A stretch of DNA of 64,000 nucleotides from CAVQLX01 sp963811605 (GCA_963811605.1 CAWESA010000002.1:62001-126000); one strand, 5' to 3'; counted from the first letter of the stretch, positions 16,801 to 24,423 are shown. The notes: generated by a model from the letters alone, not told the origin. Translations and numbers: made by a program.

Positions 16801-18017
16801 ACAACAACGTCTGCGACGGGATCATGACGTGCGATCCGGCGACCGGGAACAGCTGCATCCAGAAGGTGCCGCCGCTGGTGTGCGGGGCCGACAGCAACCC
16901 GTGCACGACGGATACCTGCGACCCGATCCTCGGCTGCAACTGGCCCAACACCGACCCGTGCGACGACGGCAACCTGTGCACCACAGGCGACACCTGCGCG
17001 GCGCGGACGTGCACCGGCGATCCGGTCGAGTGCCTCGGCGACGGCAACTTCTGCAACGGCATCGAGATCTGCAATCCGCTGAGCGGGGCCTGCGAGGCGT
17101 CGGATCTCGACTGCGACGACGGCAACGTGTGCACCGACGACTCGTGCGACGCCACGGCGACGACCGCGCTCGAGGCGTGCCTCCACGTCAACAACACCGC
17201 GGCGTGCGACGACGGCAACGCCTGCACCGAAGGCGATGTGTGCGGCAACGCCACCTGTGCCGGCGCGCTCTCGGCGGCTGCTGCCACCTGCAACGCAGGT
17301 GACGGCGACGCGTGCAACGGCGTCGAGGTGTGCAACCCCGCGACCGGCGCCTGCGAGGCGACGGCCCTCAACTGCGACGACGGCAACCCCTGCACCACCG
17401 ACTCCTGCGACATGATCCAGGGCTGCCTGCACTCGCAGCTGTCGGGTCTGTGTGACGACGGCAACGCCTGCACCGTGGGTGATACCTGCGTGAACGGCGC
17501 CTGCCTGGGAGCGCCGACCCAGGTCGCACTCACCTGCGGCGATGGCGACGCGTGCAACGGAACGGAGACCTGTGATCCGGGCACGGGGACCTGCCTCGCC
17601 GGCACTCCACTCGCCTGCGACGACGGGGACGAGTGCACCACCGACGCCTGCGATCCGGTGATCGGGTGCAGCAACGACAGCCCGGCCGGGCTCGATGGGG
17701 CGCTCTGCGAGATCGATGCGCTGATCGAGCAGATCAAGGGGCGGCCCTTCAACTCCATCACCGGCAAGCGCCTGCCGCGCAAGCTCACCAGGCTCGCGCT
17801 GCGGGCACGCGTGAAGGTCGAGTTCGCCGAGCGGGCCTCGAACCCGAAGGCGATCACCCTCCTCACGGCCAGCGACAAGAAGCTCCAGCGCCTCATGACG
17901 CTGGCCAAGAAGGGATACGGGTTCGACCGCATCACCGAGGCCCTCATGCACATCCTGACCGACCGGGCCTCCGACGCGCGCGGTATCATCCAGGGGGTGA
18001 AGGCGAACTTGCGCTGA
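13854..18017 (+). CDS. Large secreted beta-propeller/Cys-repeat protein
   Basis: 1387 residues. Start MSRIAMRTTIQAVALSVIAM gives a signal peptide; an upstream GTG at 13845 overlapping the previous stop is an alternative. Residues about 25-420 are PD40-like propeller blades ('FHSASDLLGNGSGGGEIFLFDN' and similar). Residues about 430-850 hold a beta-rich region and a Cys-rich region. Residues about 850-1280 contain a long array of 'CDDGN.CT.D.CD' and 'CNG.E.C.P..G.C' repeats. The end is a basic helical tail of about 100 residues after 'PAGLDGALC'. It shares this order with the gene just upstream. DUF4215-like and disintegrin-like Cys repeats are usually on exported proteins of myxobacteria and relatives. 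No catalytic motif was recognised. Confidence 0.83.
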   Translation: MSRIAMRTTIQAVALSVIAMTSGNALALHRQTPYELRIDKLPNGQSAAPFSQGESARFIAFHSASDLLGNGSGGGEIFLFDNQPPRSTSQITNCALGASANASTVANGKTILFDSTSDLAKPASQKCKAVLPRRQIFRATIKQATVGFEQLTDNLTGDCTKPRVSADGFKTVFECTGDLRRNGSSGTHIFLFREKEVCDPLAIPPCSKAQQITPKGNGISGNAELDLQADKIVFNSNMPIGGPANGFQQIFLYRITSTPPFPTPERLTNGTGDSTNPSMNQDGTLVAFQSTADLLATGSSGSEIFLLDRRTGLLRQLTNGDGESTMPSVGGGGRFILFLSTSDFAAGSGLSGGPHLFIYDLIEDVIYQATPSGPGSAGNPIATADTIFFFDSDEPLDPDGTGAIPGRHIYALNVFKQVPPRALGPAKMNLLPGVEVTPGVVGGSSVRIITKATYGGNPATSFIVAPIGNPASGAGEIDMSILGRNIDQEGGVSVSKVIIPPVPVPSFGAICFTQTGTGRGTVDCNGDVGEANGPDNIDYRTLQDHVTNNPSSIPREDPFCELGCREGSECPGPLQPPPGFECPRCDSQPGVCADGPLQGQACQFDTQCPGKETVRDPTTGAVIAPGACNLNAPLTDPLGVAHAGTCVGVGGPRYGQWCDLDSDCPSNCLAQSTCTGGPNAGGACTGDRDCDPLQQCGDDKIDVCQGPTVLTQSGAYRPGDLEITVPMTARISVNAGFDGLYCTGDDQYALSGTGLDTTLRLTTGKATATISDVNYQDGETMGASEEGAPFSCDEWQNNKNLEGGRLVGAVTFLNVPSIPFKGDTILTFRFQGARSTACVGGSCTAPCTEDTQCGDGDLCNGREICYLGNCQPGVPVTCDDGDQCNGFEGCNETTGLCGPSSGIVCDDDNPCTTGTCRPDFLCTYSNEPNGTSCDDGDLCTGPDPVSGGVCATNNCDSCQGGVCTGGPTSDTPGQPGAAPACENNNVCDGIMTCDPATGNSCIQKVPPLVCGADSNPCTTDTCDPILGCNWPNTDPCDDGNLCTTGDTCAARTCTGDPVECLGDGNFCNGIEICNPLSGACEASDLDCDDGNVCTDDSCDATATTALEACLHVNNTAACDDGNACTEGDVCGNATCAGALSAAAATCNAGDGDACNGVEVCNPATGACEATALNCDDGNPCTTDSCDMIQGCLHSQLSGLCDDGNACTVGDTCVNGACLGAPTQVALTCGDGDACNGTETCDPGTGTCLAGTPLACDDGDECTTDACDPVIGCSNDSPAGLDGALCEIDALIEQIKGRPFNSITGKRLPRKLTRLALRARVKVEFAERASNPKAITLLTASDKKLQRLMTLAKKGYGFDRITEALMHILTDRASDARGIIQGVKANLR

Positions 18018-18032
18018 CCACACGACACCTGT

Positions 18033-18051
18033 CGCCCGCGCGGGGGGCGAG
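18033..18051 (+). terminator. Small GC hairpin after the propeller gene
   Basis: TCGCCC (18033-18038) pairs with GGGCGA (18046-18051), starting 15 nt after the stop. It is short and has no T-tract. Confidence 0.3.
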
Positions 18052-18116
18052 ATTCACGACGACGACGAGCGGCGCCTCGAGCGCGCCGAGAGATACACGG
18101 AGGGGGGTCCTTCAAC

Positions 18117-19619
18117 ATGCTTCGGAGCAAGACCATCGCGGCTGCCATTGGCCTGCTGGGGGTGCTGCTCGTCCGCTCGCAGGCGAGCGCCGAGATCCTG
18201 GTCGTCGACGACGACAACGTTCCCTGCATCACGGGACGCGCGTTCCACACCATCAACGCGGCCCTGGCGGCTGCCAATTCGGGTGACGAGATCCGGATCT
18301 GCCCGGGCGTCTACCCGGAACAGCTGGTGCTCACGAAGCCCCTGACGCTGCGCGGCCAGCCGGTGGCGAACAACCGGGCGATCATCATGCCGGCCGATCT
18401 CCTGGCCAGCCGGCAGAGCACGCAGGGCGCCAAGCCGATCCGGGCTGCCATCCTGGTGGACGCACCCCGCGTGGTGCTCGAGGGTCTCGACGTCGATCTC
18501 GGGCCGGCGAATCTCGACGGCTGCTCGCCGATCGTGGCCGGGATCTACCTGCGCAACGCCAGCGGCTCGCTCTCCCAGATGGTGGTCCGGGGTGCGCACT
18601 CGTCATCGACCGACTGCGACACCGGGGTCGGCTTGCTGATCGAGGGCGGCAAGCTGGGAGAGGACTTCGGCAAGCCGATCTTCCGCAAGGCCGTCGTCTC
18701 CATCCGGAACAGCGAGTTCCGCGACAACCAGAAGGGCGGCATCGCCGGCATCGGCGACGGCACGGTCCTCAAGATCCGGGAGACCGGCGTGTTCGGTCTC
18801 GGGCCGGCGAGCGTCGGCGTCCCCAACGGGATCGAGCTGACGGCCGGGGTGAAGGCACGCCTGCAGGACGTCGCGGTGCGCGACCTCCAGAGCTCGGTGG
18901 CGGGGAAGACGGCGACCGGCCTGCTGGCGTTCCACGCCAGCAAGTTCCGCATCCGGCGTCCGACGATGACCGGGGTGCAGACCGGCATCTTCGTGGTCGG
19001 CGACTCGTCGCGCATCCTGGACGGGCAGTTCGGCGACCTCACATCCGACGGCCTGGTCTTTCTCGGCAACAAGAACCGCTCGTTCAGCAACGACATCGAC
19101 GTCTCGAGCGTCTCCGGCGTGTTCATCAACGGCGATCGCAACGCGGTCCGGGGAGGTACCATCTCCCGCACCCCGGTCGGGGTCTGGTTCTTCGACGGCA
19201 ATCGCGACCTCGCCAAGGGCGTCGACTACAACAACGTCCCGCAGCCGGAGCGCGTGGGCGGGGTGCGCGACCTCGACGCCGATTCGGTCTCGCCGCTCAA
19301 CCTGGAGTGCGCCGCCAACGCCGACTGTGACGACGGCAACCCGTGCACCGCGGACGCGTGCGACACGGCGAGCGGCGCCTGCATCGCCACCGCGCTGCCG
19401 AACTTCACGTCCTGTGCGGACGACACCATCTGCAACGGCAACGAGGTGTGCGTGACCGGCGTCTGCCAGCCCGGGACGCCGCTCGTCTGCGTGGATGGCC
19501 TGGAGTGCACGCAGGACCTGGTGTGCGATCCGACGCTCGGGTGCCAGTACCCGCCGGTCAGCGACGGGACCAGCTGCAATGGCGGTGCGGGCACCTGCAC
19601 GACGGGGGTGTGCTCCTGA
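18117..19619 (+). CDS. Secreted parallel beta-helix protein with C-terminal Cys repeats
   Basis: 500 residues. The signal peptide starts MLRSKTIAAAIGLLGVLLV and ends near 'ASAE'. The opening 'ILVVDDDN..C......TINAALAAANSGDEIRICPGVY' followed by 'LTLRG' is the standard first coils of a right-handed beta-helix (pectin-lyase-like, DUF1565 style). Coils continue to about residue 390 ('GVFINGDRNAVRGGTISRTP'). The last 90 residues carry 'CDDGNPCTADACD' repeats like those of the neighbours. No pectate-lyase catalytic Arg/Asp pattern could be identified, so it is more likely an adhesin or matrix protein than an enzyme. A strong GGAGGGGGG purine stretch precedes the ATG. Confidence 0.82.
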   Translation: MLRSKTIAAAIGLLGVLLVRSQASAEILVVDDDNVPCITGRAFHTINAALAAANSGDEIRICPGVYPEQLVLTKPLTLRGQPVANNRAIIMPADLLASRQSTQGAKPIRAAILVDAPRVVLEGLDVDLGPANLDGCSPIVAGIYLRNASGSLSQMVVRGAHSSSTDCDTGVGLLIEGGKLGEDFGKPIFRKAVVSIRNSEFRDNQKGGIAGIGDGTVLKIRETGVFGLGPASVGVPNGIELTAGVKARLQDVAVRDLQSSVAGKTATGLLAFHASKFRIRRPTMTGVQTGIFVVGDSSRILDGQFGDLTSDGLVFLGNKNRSFSNDIDVSSVSGVFINGDRNAVRGGTISRTPVGVWFFDGNRDLAKGVDYNNVPQPERVGGVRDLDADSVSPLNLECAANADCDDGNPCTADACDTASGACIATALPNFTSCADDTICNGNEVCVTGVCQPGTPLVCVDGLECTQDLVCDPTLGCQYPPVSDGTSCNGGAGTCTTGVCS

Positions 19620-19638
19620 TCGGCTGTTGATCCGATCA
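19617..19638 (+). terminator. Terminator-like hairpin after the beta-helix gene
   Basis: A perfect 7-bp stem TGATCGG (19617-19623, including the stop) with CCGATCA (19632-19638). An A-rich then T-rich stretch with 'CTTTTCTC' lies about 20 nt further on. A reasonable terminator for the rightward transcript. Confidence 0.5.
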
Positions 19639-19711
19639 CCGCACAAGCAAAACAGGCTTTTCTCTTGACGGCTACGCTTTCCGTGCGATAGCTCCACGGG
19701 TGCGCCACCAA

Positions 19712-19736
19712 GGGGGGGGAGTGGTCCGGCCCCCCC
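19712..19736 (+). promoter_or_regulatory. G8/C7 leader hairpin upstream of the TSP3 protein gene
   Basis: Eight G (19712-19719) and seven C (19730-19736), separated by 10 nt, would form a very stable hairpin about 40 nt before the ATG at 19777. It could attenuate transcription or shield the leader. A TTGACG -35-like box lies upstream at about 19663-19670. Confidence 0.35.
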
Positions 19737-19776
19737 TGTGGCTGTTCACACACATACCTACGAGGAGCTTGCACAC

Positions 19777-20508
19777 ATGGAGGCGACCCCCCACGTCCGT
19801 CCGCGGCTGCGCCGTGTCCTGTCCCGCGCGGCCTTCACCGTCGCGCTGCTGGCAGTGACCTCCGCGGGTCTGGCGCGTGCGCAGTGCGCACCCACCCCGG
19901 ATACCGATGGCGACGGGATCTGCGATCCCGTCGACAACTGCGTCGCCGTCGCGAACCCCGATCAGCTCGACACGTACGGCGCGTGGAGCTCGAGCCCGGC
20001 AGGCGCCTTCGGCGATGCGTGCGAGGCCATCGACGCCGAGGCCAACGTCACGAAGGTGAAGATCCGCGCCGGCGCGGTGGGCACGAACCCGAAGGGCAAG
20101 ATCACGGTCAGGGGCGACTTCGTCCTCATGGTGGGCGAGAACTTCATCCCGTCCGCGCTGGGCGCGCGCGTCGTGGACGCGCTCGGGCTCGACCAGCGCA
20201 CGCCGGCCCCAGCGGGTGTGCCGGCGACCTGCGTCCTGTCCGCGTCCGGACGCAACGTCAAGTGCAAGCAGGCGACGCCGCAGTCCGCGGTCCAGACCTC
20301 GGCCTCGTTCAAGCTCTCGAGCGCCTCGTCGGACCTGCCCCGCGTCGTGCGGTTCAGCGTGAAGATCGCGAAGCTGGCGATCGGCGGCCAGGCCTTCTCC
20401 GAGCCCGTGACGGTCACGCTCACCGACCTCGGCACGGGTCTCGACCGCGTCGGGATCATCCACGACTGCGCCGCCAACAACGGCCAGCTCACCTGTCGCG
20501 AGCTGTGA
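19777..20508 (+). CDS. Secreted protein with TSP3-like repeat and a shared C-terminal beta module
   Basis: 243 residues, start MEATPHVRPRLRRVLSRA with a GAGGAG ribosome site 9 nt upstream. The signal peptide ends near 'LARAQ'. A single thrombospondin type-3-like calcium loop, 'DTDGDGICDPVDNC', is at residues about 45-60. The remainder (from about residue 90, 'NVTKVKIRAG') is a beta-rich domain ending 'RVGIIHDCAANNGQLTC'. The same domain forms the C-terminus of the next gene's product. It stands 24 bp upstream of that gene and is probably cotranscribed with it. Calcium binding is likely from the DxDxDG pattern. Role otherwise unknown. Confidence 0.8.
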   Translation: MEATPHVRPRLRRVLSRAAFTVALLAVTSAGLARAQCAPTPDTDGDGICDPVDNCVAVANPDQLDTYGAWSSSPAGAFGDACEAIDAEANVTKVKIRAGAVGTNPKGKITVRGDFVLMVGENFIPSALGARVVDALGLDQRTPAPAGVPATCVLSASGRNVKCKQATPQSAVQTSASFKLSSASSDLPRVVRFSVKIAKLAIGGQAFSEPVTVTLTDLGTGLDRVGIIHDCAANNGQLTCREL

Positions 20509-20531
20509 GCGACGGGACAGGGAGCGGGACC

Positions 20532-22550
20532 ATGCACACTCGCAAGCCAACCTCACGCGGGCTCCTCGCGGGCCTCGTGCTGGGCGCGCTCGTGCTGGGC
20601 GCAGCGCCGGCGGCACGGGCCACGCATTTTCGCTACACGCACATCAGCTGGTCGGTCGTGAGCGGTACGACCGTGGCATTCAGCGTGCAGAGCAGCTGGC
20701 GCCGCAACGACACGCCCAGCTTCAACCCCTGCGTCAATCCCACGACCAACACGGTCATTCCGTGTACCGGCGGCGGGCTCCCCATGCCGGGCGACATCAT
20801 CCGCGAGGACATCGGGGACACGCGTCTCGACTTCGGGGACGGCAGCCCCACCGTGGGCTCGGGGACGAGCGGCGGCCTCTTCTACCTGGTGACGTCGATC
20901 GACCCCGCCAACAACTGGCTGTTCGGCCAGGCGCTCGATCCCGGCAGCCTGCCCACCATCGACACGACCATCCAGCACACCTACGCCGGCCCGGGAACGC
21001 GGACGGCCGAGATCTCGTCGTGCTGTCGCATCCAGGCCAGCGCGGCGCCGAACGCACACATCAACAACCCGGAGTTCGACTACAAGGTCCAGACCGTGGT
21101 GACACTCACGAGCAACAACTCGTCCGCCACCACGGCCCTGCCACCCATCATCACGTGCCCGCAGAACGGGCTGTGCTCGTTCATCGTGCCGGCTACCGAT
21201 CCCGACGGTGACACCCTCACGTTCCGTCTGGCGACGGCCAGCGAGGCCGACGGCGGCGCCTTTCATCAGCCGGGGCCGCCCGAGGCGCCGAGCGGGGCGA
21301 GCATCGATCCGGTCACCGGCGTGTATACGTGGAACTCGACCGGGGCCACACTGGCCCCGGTGGCGTTCAATACGCTCTACTCGACCCAGGTCATCATCGA
21401 GGAGCGCAACGCGCTCAACGTCATCAAGGGGCGGGTGGCGGTCGACTTCCTGATCCAGCTGGTCCCCGACGTCAACGACCCCCCCGTGTTCAACCTCCCC
21501 GCCTGTGGGACGACGGTGAACGCGTCGTCGGGCGTTCCGGTGAGCTTCAACGTCCAGGCCACCGATCCCGACGCGGGCGACATCATCACCCTCAATGCCG
21601 CCGGCCTGCCGGCGGGCGCCACCATGACCCCGCCGCTTCCCACCAGCGGCAATCCGGTGACCAGCGTCTTCGCGTGGACGCCGCTGATCACCCAGGCCGG
21701 CAACTACATCGTCACCTTCTCGGCCACCGACCAGGCGCAGCAGCAGGCCCTCTGCTCGATCACCCTGGTCGTGACGTCGCACTGCGGTGACGGCGACGTC
21801 GATCCGGGAGAGCAGTGCGATCCCGGCCCCGATGTCGCCAACGACTGCTGCACCGCCGATTGCCGGTTCGAGCCGAACGGCAGCGTCTGCGGGCCGGCGC
21901 CGGTGTGTGGCGGTCCGAATACCTGCCAGGGCGGCTCGTGCGCTCCCGATCCCCAGGGGCTCGACACGGACGGGGACGGGGTCATCGACTGCATCGACAA
22001 CTGTCCGCTGGTCGCGAACCCGGATCAGTCGGACATCGACGGCGACGGAATCGGCGATCGGTGCGACCCGAACGACTGCGATGTTGCGCACCCCTTCTGT
22101 CTCAACGTGACCAAGCTGACCATGAAGGGAGCCTCCCTCGGCAAGCCCAGCGGGCGAGCCAGCATCAAGGGGGACTTCGTGGTCCAGTCGCCGCAGCCGT
22201 TCGACGCCTCGGGCGGGCTGACCGTCCGGGTGAAGGAGCGGCTGGAGACCGACTACCAGCTCACGGCACCGGTCTGCCTGAGCACGCCGAAGCAGAGCTT
22301 CCGCTGCGACGTCCCGGGGACGGGGACGACCCCTCGAATCAAGATCCGGATCAAGTTCCTGCCCAAGTCGTCGAATCCGGGGGAGCGGACGTATCGCTTC
22401 GCCTTCAAGTTCGACAAGCGGCCGGAAGCCGCTCCGTTCGAGGAGCCGGTGGTGGTGACGCTGACCGAGGAGGCCCGGGGCATCGACCGGATCGGCAAGA
22501 TCCAGGACTGCTCCGCGCAGCGGACCGGTCTGCGCTGCCGCGAAAAGTGA
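20532..22550 (+). CDS. Secreted Ig-like/TSP3 surface protein
   Basis: 672 residues. Signal peptide MHTRKPTSRGLLAGLVLGAL, cleaved near 'ARAT'. Residues about 25-200 form a beta-rich domain with a PKD-like 'DFGDGSPTVGSG'. Residues about 200-415 contain two cadherin/putative-Ig-like domains ('DPDGDTLTFRL' and 'NDPPVFNLP...DPDAGD'). Then come a DUF4215-type 'CGDGDVDPGEQCDPG' and a TSP3 stretch ('DTDGDGVIDCIDNCPLVANP', 'DIDGDGIGDRCDPNDCD'). The last 145 residues repeat the module seen at the end of the preceding protein ('GIDRIGKIQDCSAQ'). This is an extracellular, Ca-binding, multi-domain surface protein. A strong hairpin follows the stop. Confidence 0.82.
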   Translation: MHTRKPTSRGLLAGLVLGALVLGAAPAARATHFRYTHISWSVVSGTTVAFSVQSSWRRNDTPSFNPCVNPTTNTVIPCTGGGLPMPGDIIREDIGDTRLDFGDGSPTVGSGTSGGLFYLVTSIDPANNWLFGQALDPGSLPTIDTTIQHTYAGPGTRTAEISSCCRIQASAAPNAHINNPEFDYKVQTVVTLTSNNSSATTALPPIITCPQNGLCSFIVPATDPDGDTLTFRLATASEADGGAFHQPGPPEAPSGASIDPVTGVYTWNSTGATLAPVAFNTLYSTQVIIEERNALNVIKGRVAVDFLIQLVPDVNDPPVFNLPACGTTVNASSGVPVSFNVQATDPDAGDIITLNAAGLPAGATMTPPLPTSGNPVTSVFAWTPLITQAGNYIVTFSATDQAQQQALCSITLVVTSHCGDGDVDPGEQCDPGPDVANDCCTADCRFEPNGSVCGPAPVCGGPNTCQGGSCAPDPQGLDTDGDGVIDCIDNCPLVANPDQSDIDGDGIGDRCDPNDCDVAHPFCLNVTKLTMKGASLGKPSGRASIKGDFVVQSPQPFDASGGLTVRVKERLETDYQLTAPVCLSTPKQSFRCDVPGTGTTPRIKIRIKFLPKSSNPGERTYRFAFKFDKRPEAAPFEEPVVVTLTEEARGIDRIGKIQDCSAQRTGLRCREK

Positions 22551-22556
22551 CCGGTG

Positions 22557-22597
22557 GGAGGTCCCCGGGGCGGATCGCGCCGTCCCCGGGGGCCTCC
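22557..22597 (+). terminator. Strong terminator hairpin
   Basis: A 14-bp stem (22557-22570 with 22584-22597, one G-U pair) with a 13-nt loop begins 6 nt after the stop of the Ig-like protein gene. It is followed by 'gatctttccg', a weak T stretch. It ends the 19777-22550 unit. Confidence 0.65.
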
Positions 22598-22702
22598 AGC
22601 GATCTTTCCGCTTGACTCCCTCCGGGGCTGATGGGGTACGCCAGGGCTATTCACGTACGACCATCGGGCTATCCGAAGTAGTCTTGGAGGGAGGGAGAAG
22701 AG

Positions 22703-23338
22703 ATGCCAGTGAATACGTGGCGGGCACGCGGAGTCGGAATCGTCTCGATCGGCCTGCTGCTCAGCCCGGTCCCCGACCTTGCCCGGGCGACTCACGACGA
22801 GCCGGGCCGCGGGAAGGCGATCAAGGGCTCGATGGTCACCACGTACAAGCCCTGCACCAGCCCCAACACGATGACGGACGGCGGCCTGCCGCAGCCCGCC
22901 TGCTACCCTCCCGAGCGCAGCGATCCCGTATGCGGGTTCGGCGCCCTGTTCGGACAGGTGGGCATGGCGAAGGCCAAGGGCATCGTACGCGACGGCGACA
23001 TCCAGCTCAGCGTGGGGGCGTCCGGGCTGGGAAACGGCTGTGAAGGTGAGTGGCTGTGCGGTGTCGTCAAGGTCCGGGTGACCACGCATCGCTGCGCGAA
23101 CGGCATGTCGCCGTGCACCACGTCCGACGTCGAGCTGACCAACCTCTCGGACACGGCGTGTTGCCGCGTGTTCAACGGCAACTGCAAGCTGAAGACGAGC
23201 ATCAACACCGAGGTCTTCGACGCGCTCCGGCTGGGGCAGCGCGCCGGGGTCGAGCTGCTCGGCTGCGGGCTGCGGCGCCGGACCGGCCCGGACCTTCCGA
23301 CCGGACTCACGTTCACCTGCGGCATGCTCGCGCCCTGA
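22703..23338 (+). CDS. Small secreted Cys-rich protein, unknown function
   Basis: 211 residues with an N-terminal signal peptide (MPVNTWRARGVGIVSIGLLL, cleavage near 'ARAT'). The mature part has about 12 cysteines and a beta-rich stretch 'GIVRDGDIQLSVGASGLG'. No domain was recognised. A purine-rich ribosome site (GGAGGGAGGGAGAAGAG) lies directly before the ATG. The weak TTGACT near 22611 is the only promoter hint. It is separated from the upstream secreted-protein unit by a terminator hairpin and converges on the lipoprotein gene. It most likely belongs functionally to the exported-protein array. Confidence 0.7.
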   Translation: MPVNTWRARGVGIVSIGLLLSPVPDLARATHDEPGRGKAIKGSMVTTYKPCTSPNTMTDGGLPQPACYPPERSDPVCGFGALFGQVGMAKAKGIVRDGDIQLSVGASGLGNGCEGEWLCGVVKVRVTTHRCANGMSPCTTSDVELTNLSDTACCRVFNGNCKLKTSINTEVFDALRLGQRAGVELLGCGLRRRTGPDLPTGLTFTCGMLAP

Positions 23339-23374
23339 TGCGGGTCGGATCGGAGCGCGCCGCAGGCGCGGCGA

Positions 23375-23941
23375 TCAGCTGATGGGTTCGAGCGTGGTGT
23401 CGACGGTCGGCGTACCCAGGCCGTACCAGTTCTGGTGGGGGTCTTGCTTGTCGCCTAGCTTGAAGGAGTTGCCCAGCAGCGCATCCGGGTTGAAGATGCG
23501 CAGCGCGTGGCCGAAGGCCCGGAAGAGTCCGACCGGGTACTCGTAGAAGGCGGCCTGGAGGAAGCGGACGCCCAGGGGGCGCTCAGCCATGTCGTAGCTG
23601 GGGAGGGCGCCGATCGCCTCACAGGGTCCGCACAGGCTGGGGGACCACACCCAGTCGTACGTGCTGACGACCTGGTTCGTGGCGATCTTGTAGCCCTCCT
23701 TCTCGACCTCGATGCGATAGTTGTTGTCGCGACGGAGCCGGACGGTCGACGGGGTCGTGACGACCTGCTTCTCCTTGTCCACGAACCCGGGGCCCCGCTC
23801 CGACGTCTGCGCCGACACGGTGGCCTTGGCGCCGGGCGGATTCGAGTCGATGGTGACGTCCTGGTACGGCCCGTGGACCAACGTAGCGCACCCGCTCAGC
23901 GCGGTCAGCGCCACCGCAAGAAACGTCGCCTGCCGGGTCAT
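23375..23941 (-). CDS. PEGA-like lipoprotein
   Basis: 188 residues. Start MTRQATFLAVALTALSGCATL gives a signal peptide with lipobox LSGC (Cys18), so a lipoprotein. Residues 25-80 look like a PEGA domain ('VTIDSNPPGAKATVS' ... 'TPSTVRLRRDNNYRIEVEKEGYK'), a short beta domain common on outer-membrane-linked lipoproteins. The remainder contains a hydrophobic 'YEYPVGLFRAFGHAL' stretch of unknown role. It lies downstream of the HU gene on the same strand but is separated by a strong hairpin. A longer in-frame start (24031) would spoil the signal peptide. Confidence 0.75.
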   Translation of the reverse strand: MTRQATFLAVALTALSGCATLVHGPYQDVTIDSNPPGAKATVSAQTSERGPGFVDKEKQVVTTPSTVRLRRDNNYRIEVEKEGYKIATNQVVSTYDWVWSPSLCGPCEAIGALPSYDMAERPLGVRFLQAAFYEYPVGLFRAFGHALRIFNPDALLGNSFKLGDKQDPHQNWYGLGTPTVDTTLEPIS

Positions 23942-24000
23942 GCGAAACCCCTTCCCATCAGGGCGGGGCGCCCCCCCGGACGCCCCGGCTGGGCTCGGTC

Positions 24001-24036
24001 GAGCCGGCCGGTGCGCTGCTCGCAGCGACACCGGCC
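24001..24036 (-). terminator. Long hairpin downstream of the HU gene
   Basis: GGCCGGTG (24006-24013) pairs with CACCGGCC (24029-24036), with an inner CGCTG/CAGCG helix, about 25 nt beyond the HU stop on the reverse strand. There is no T-tract. It probably separates HU from the lipoprotein gene. Confidence 0.5.
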
Positions 24037-24058
24037 GAGCCCCTCGAGTGCGAGAGGC

Positions 24059-24343
24059 CTACTTGGCCTTGCCGAGCACCGTCTCTTTGAAGACCTTGGC
24101 GACCGAGAAGCCAACCTTCTTCCGAGCCGGAATCTTGATCGGCTCGCCGGTCTGCGGGTTGCGCCCCATGCGCGCCTTCATCTTGCGAAGCCGGAAGATT
24201 CCCAACCCGGGGATCTTGACGGACTCGCCCTTCTTGACGCTCTTCACGACCGTCTCGATGAGACTGTCGAGCATCTGGTCGGCCTGCTTGCGGCTCACCC
24301 CACCCGCTTCCGCGAGCTTCGTCACCAACTGCGCCTTCGTCAT
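24059..24343 (-). CDS. HU-family DNA-binding protein
   Basis: 94 residues, MTKAQLVTKLAEAGGVSRKQ. The complete HU/IHF fold is present: the 'GLGIFRLRKMKARMGRNPQTGEPIKIPA' arm region contains the R-x-x-RNPxTGE DNA-binding loop with the intercalating Pro, and the C-terminal helix ends 'FKETVLGKAK'. It binds and bends DNA non-specifically as a nucleoid protein. A GGAGGTGC ribosome site lies 4 nt before the ATG. It has its own sigma-70-type promoter, and a 17-bp hairpin-forming palindrome in the leader. HU or IHF-type proteins help sigma-54 activators loop to their promoters, so its place next to the sigma-54 genes may be meaningful. Confidence 0.95.
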   Translation of the reverse strand: MTKAQLVTKLAEAGGVSRKQADQMLDSLIETVVKSVKKGESVKIPGLGIFRLRKMKARMGRNPQTGEPIKIPARKKVGFSVAKVFKETVLGKAK

Positions 24344-24368
24344 CGCAGCACCTCCATCCCTGGGGGAA

Positions 24369-24385
24369 TCTCCGTTGCACGGAGA
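24369..24385 (-). promoter_or_regulatory. Palindrome in the HU leader
   Basis: TCTCCGT (24369-24375), TGC, ACGGAGA (24379-24385): a perfect 7-bp inverted repeat with a 3-nt loop, 25 nt before the HU start codon. It could be an operator or a leader hairpin. Confidence 0.4.
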
Positions 24386-24394
24386 AACGCGCCC

Positions 24395-24423
24395 ATTTAC
24401 GGCAGTCGCGATACGAGTGTCAA
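24395..24423 (-). promoter_or_regulatory. Sigma-70 promoter of the HU gene
   Basis: On the reverse strand a perfect TTGACA (24423-24418), a 17-bp spacer, then GTAAAT (24400-24395). The predicted transcript starts near 24388 and has a leader of about 45 nt containing the palindrome at 24369-24385. Confidence 0.65.

Noticed and set aside
13380..17650. Regular Cys-codon repeats that could be mistaken for a CRISPR or tandem DNA array
   Set aside because: The units vary in length and DNA sequence, keep frame, and encode a recognisable protein repeat; there are no identical direct repeats with unique spacers.
13935..18023. A 1362-codon open frame antisense to the large propeller/Cys-repeat gene
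   Set aside because: Composition is Ala/Arg/Val shadow of GC codons, and the sense frame has clear Cys repeats and a signal peptide.
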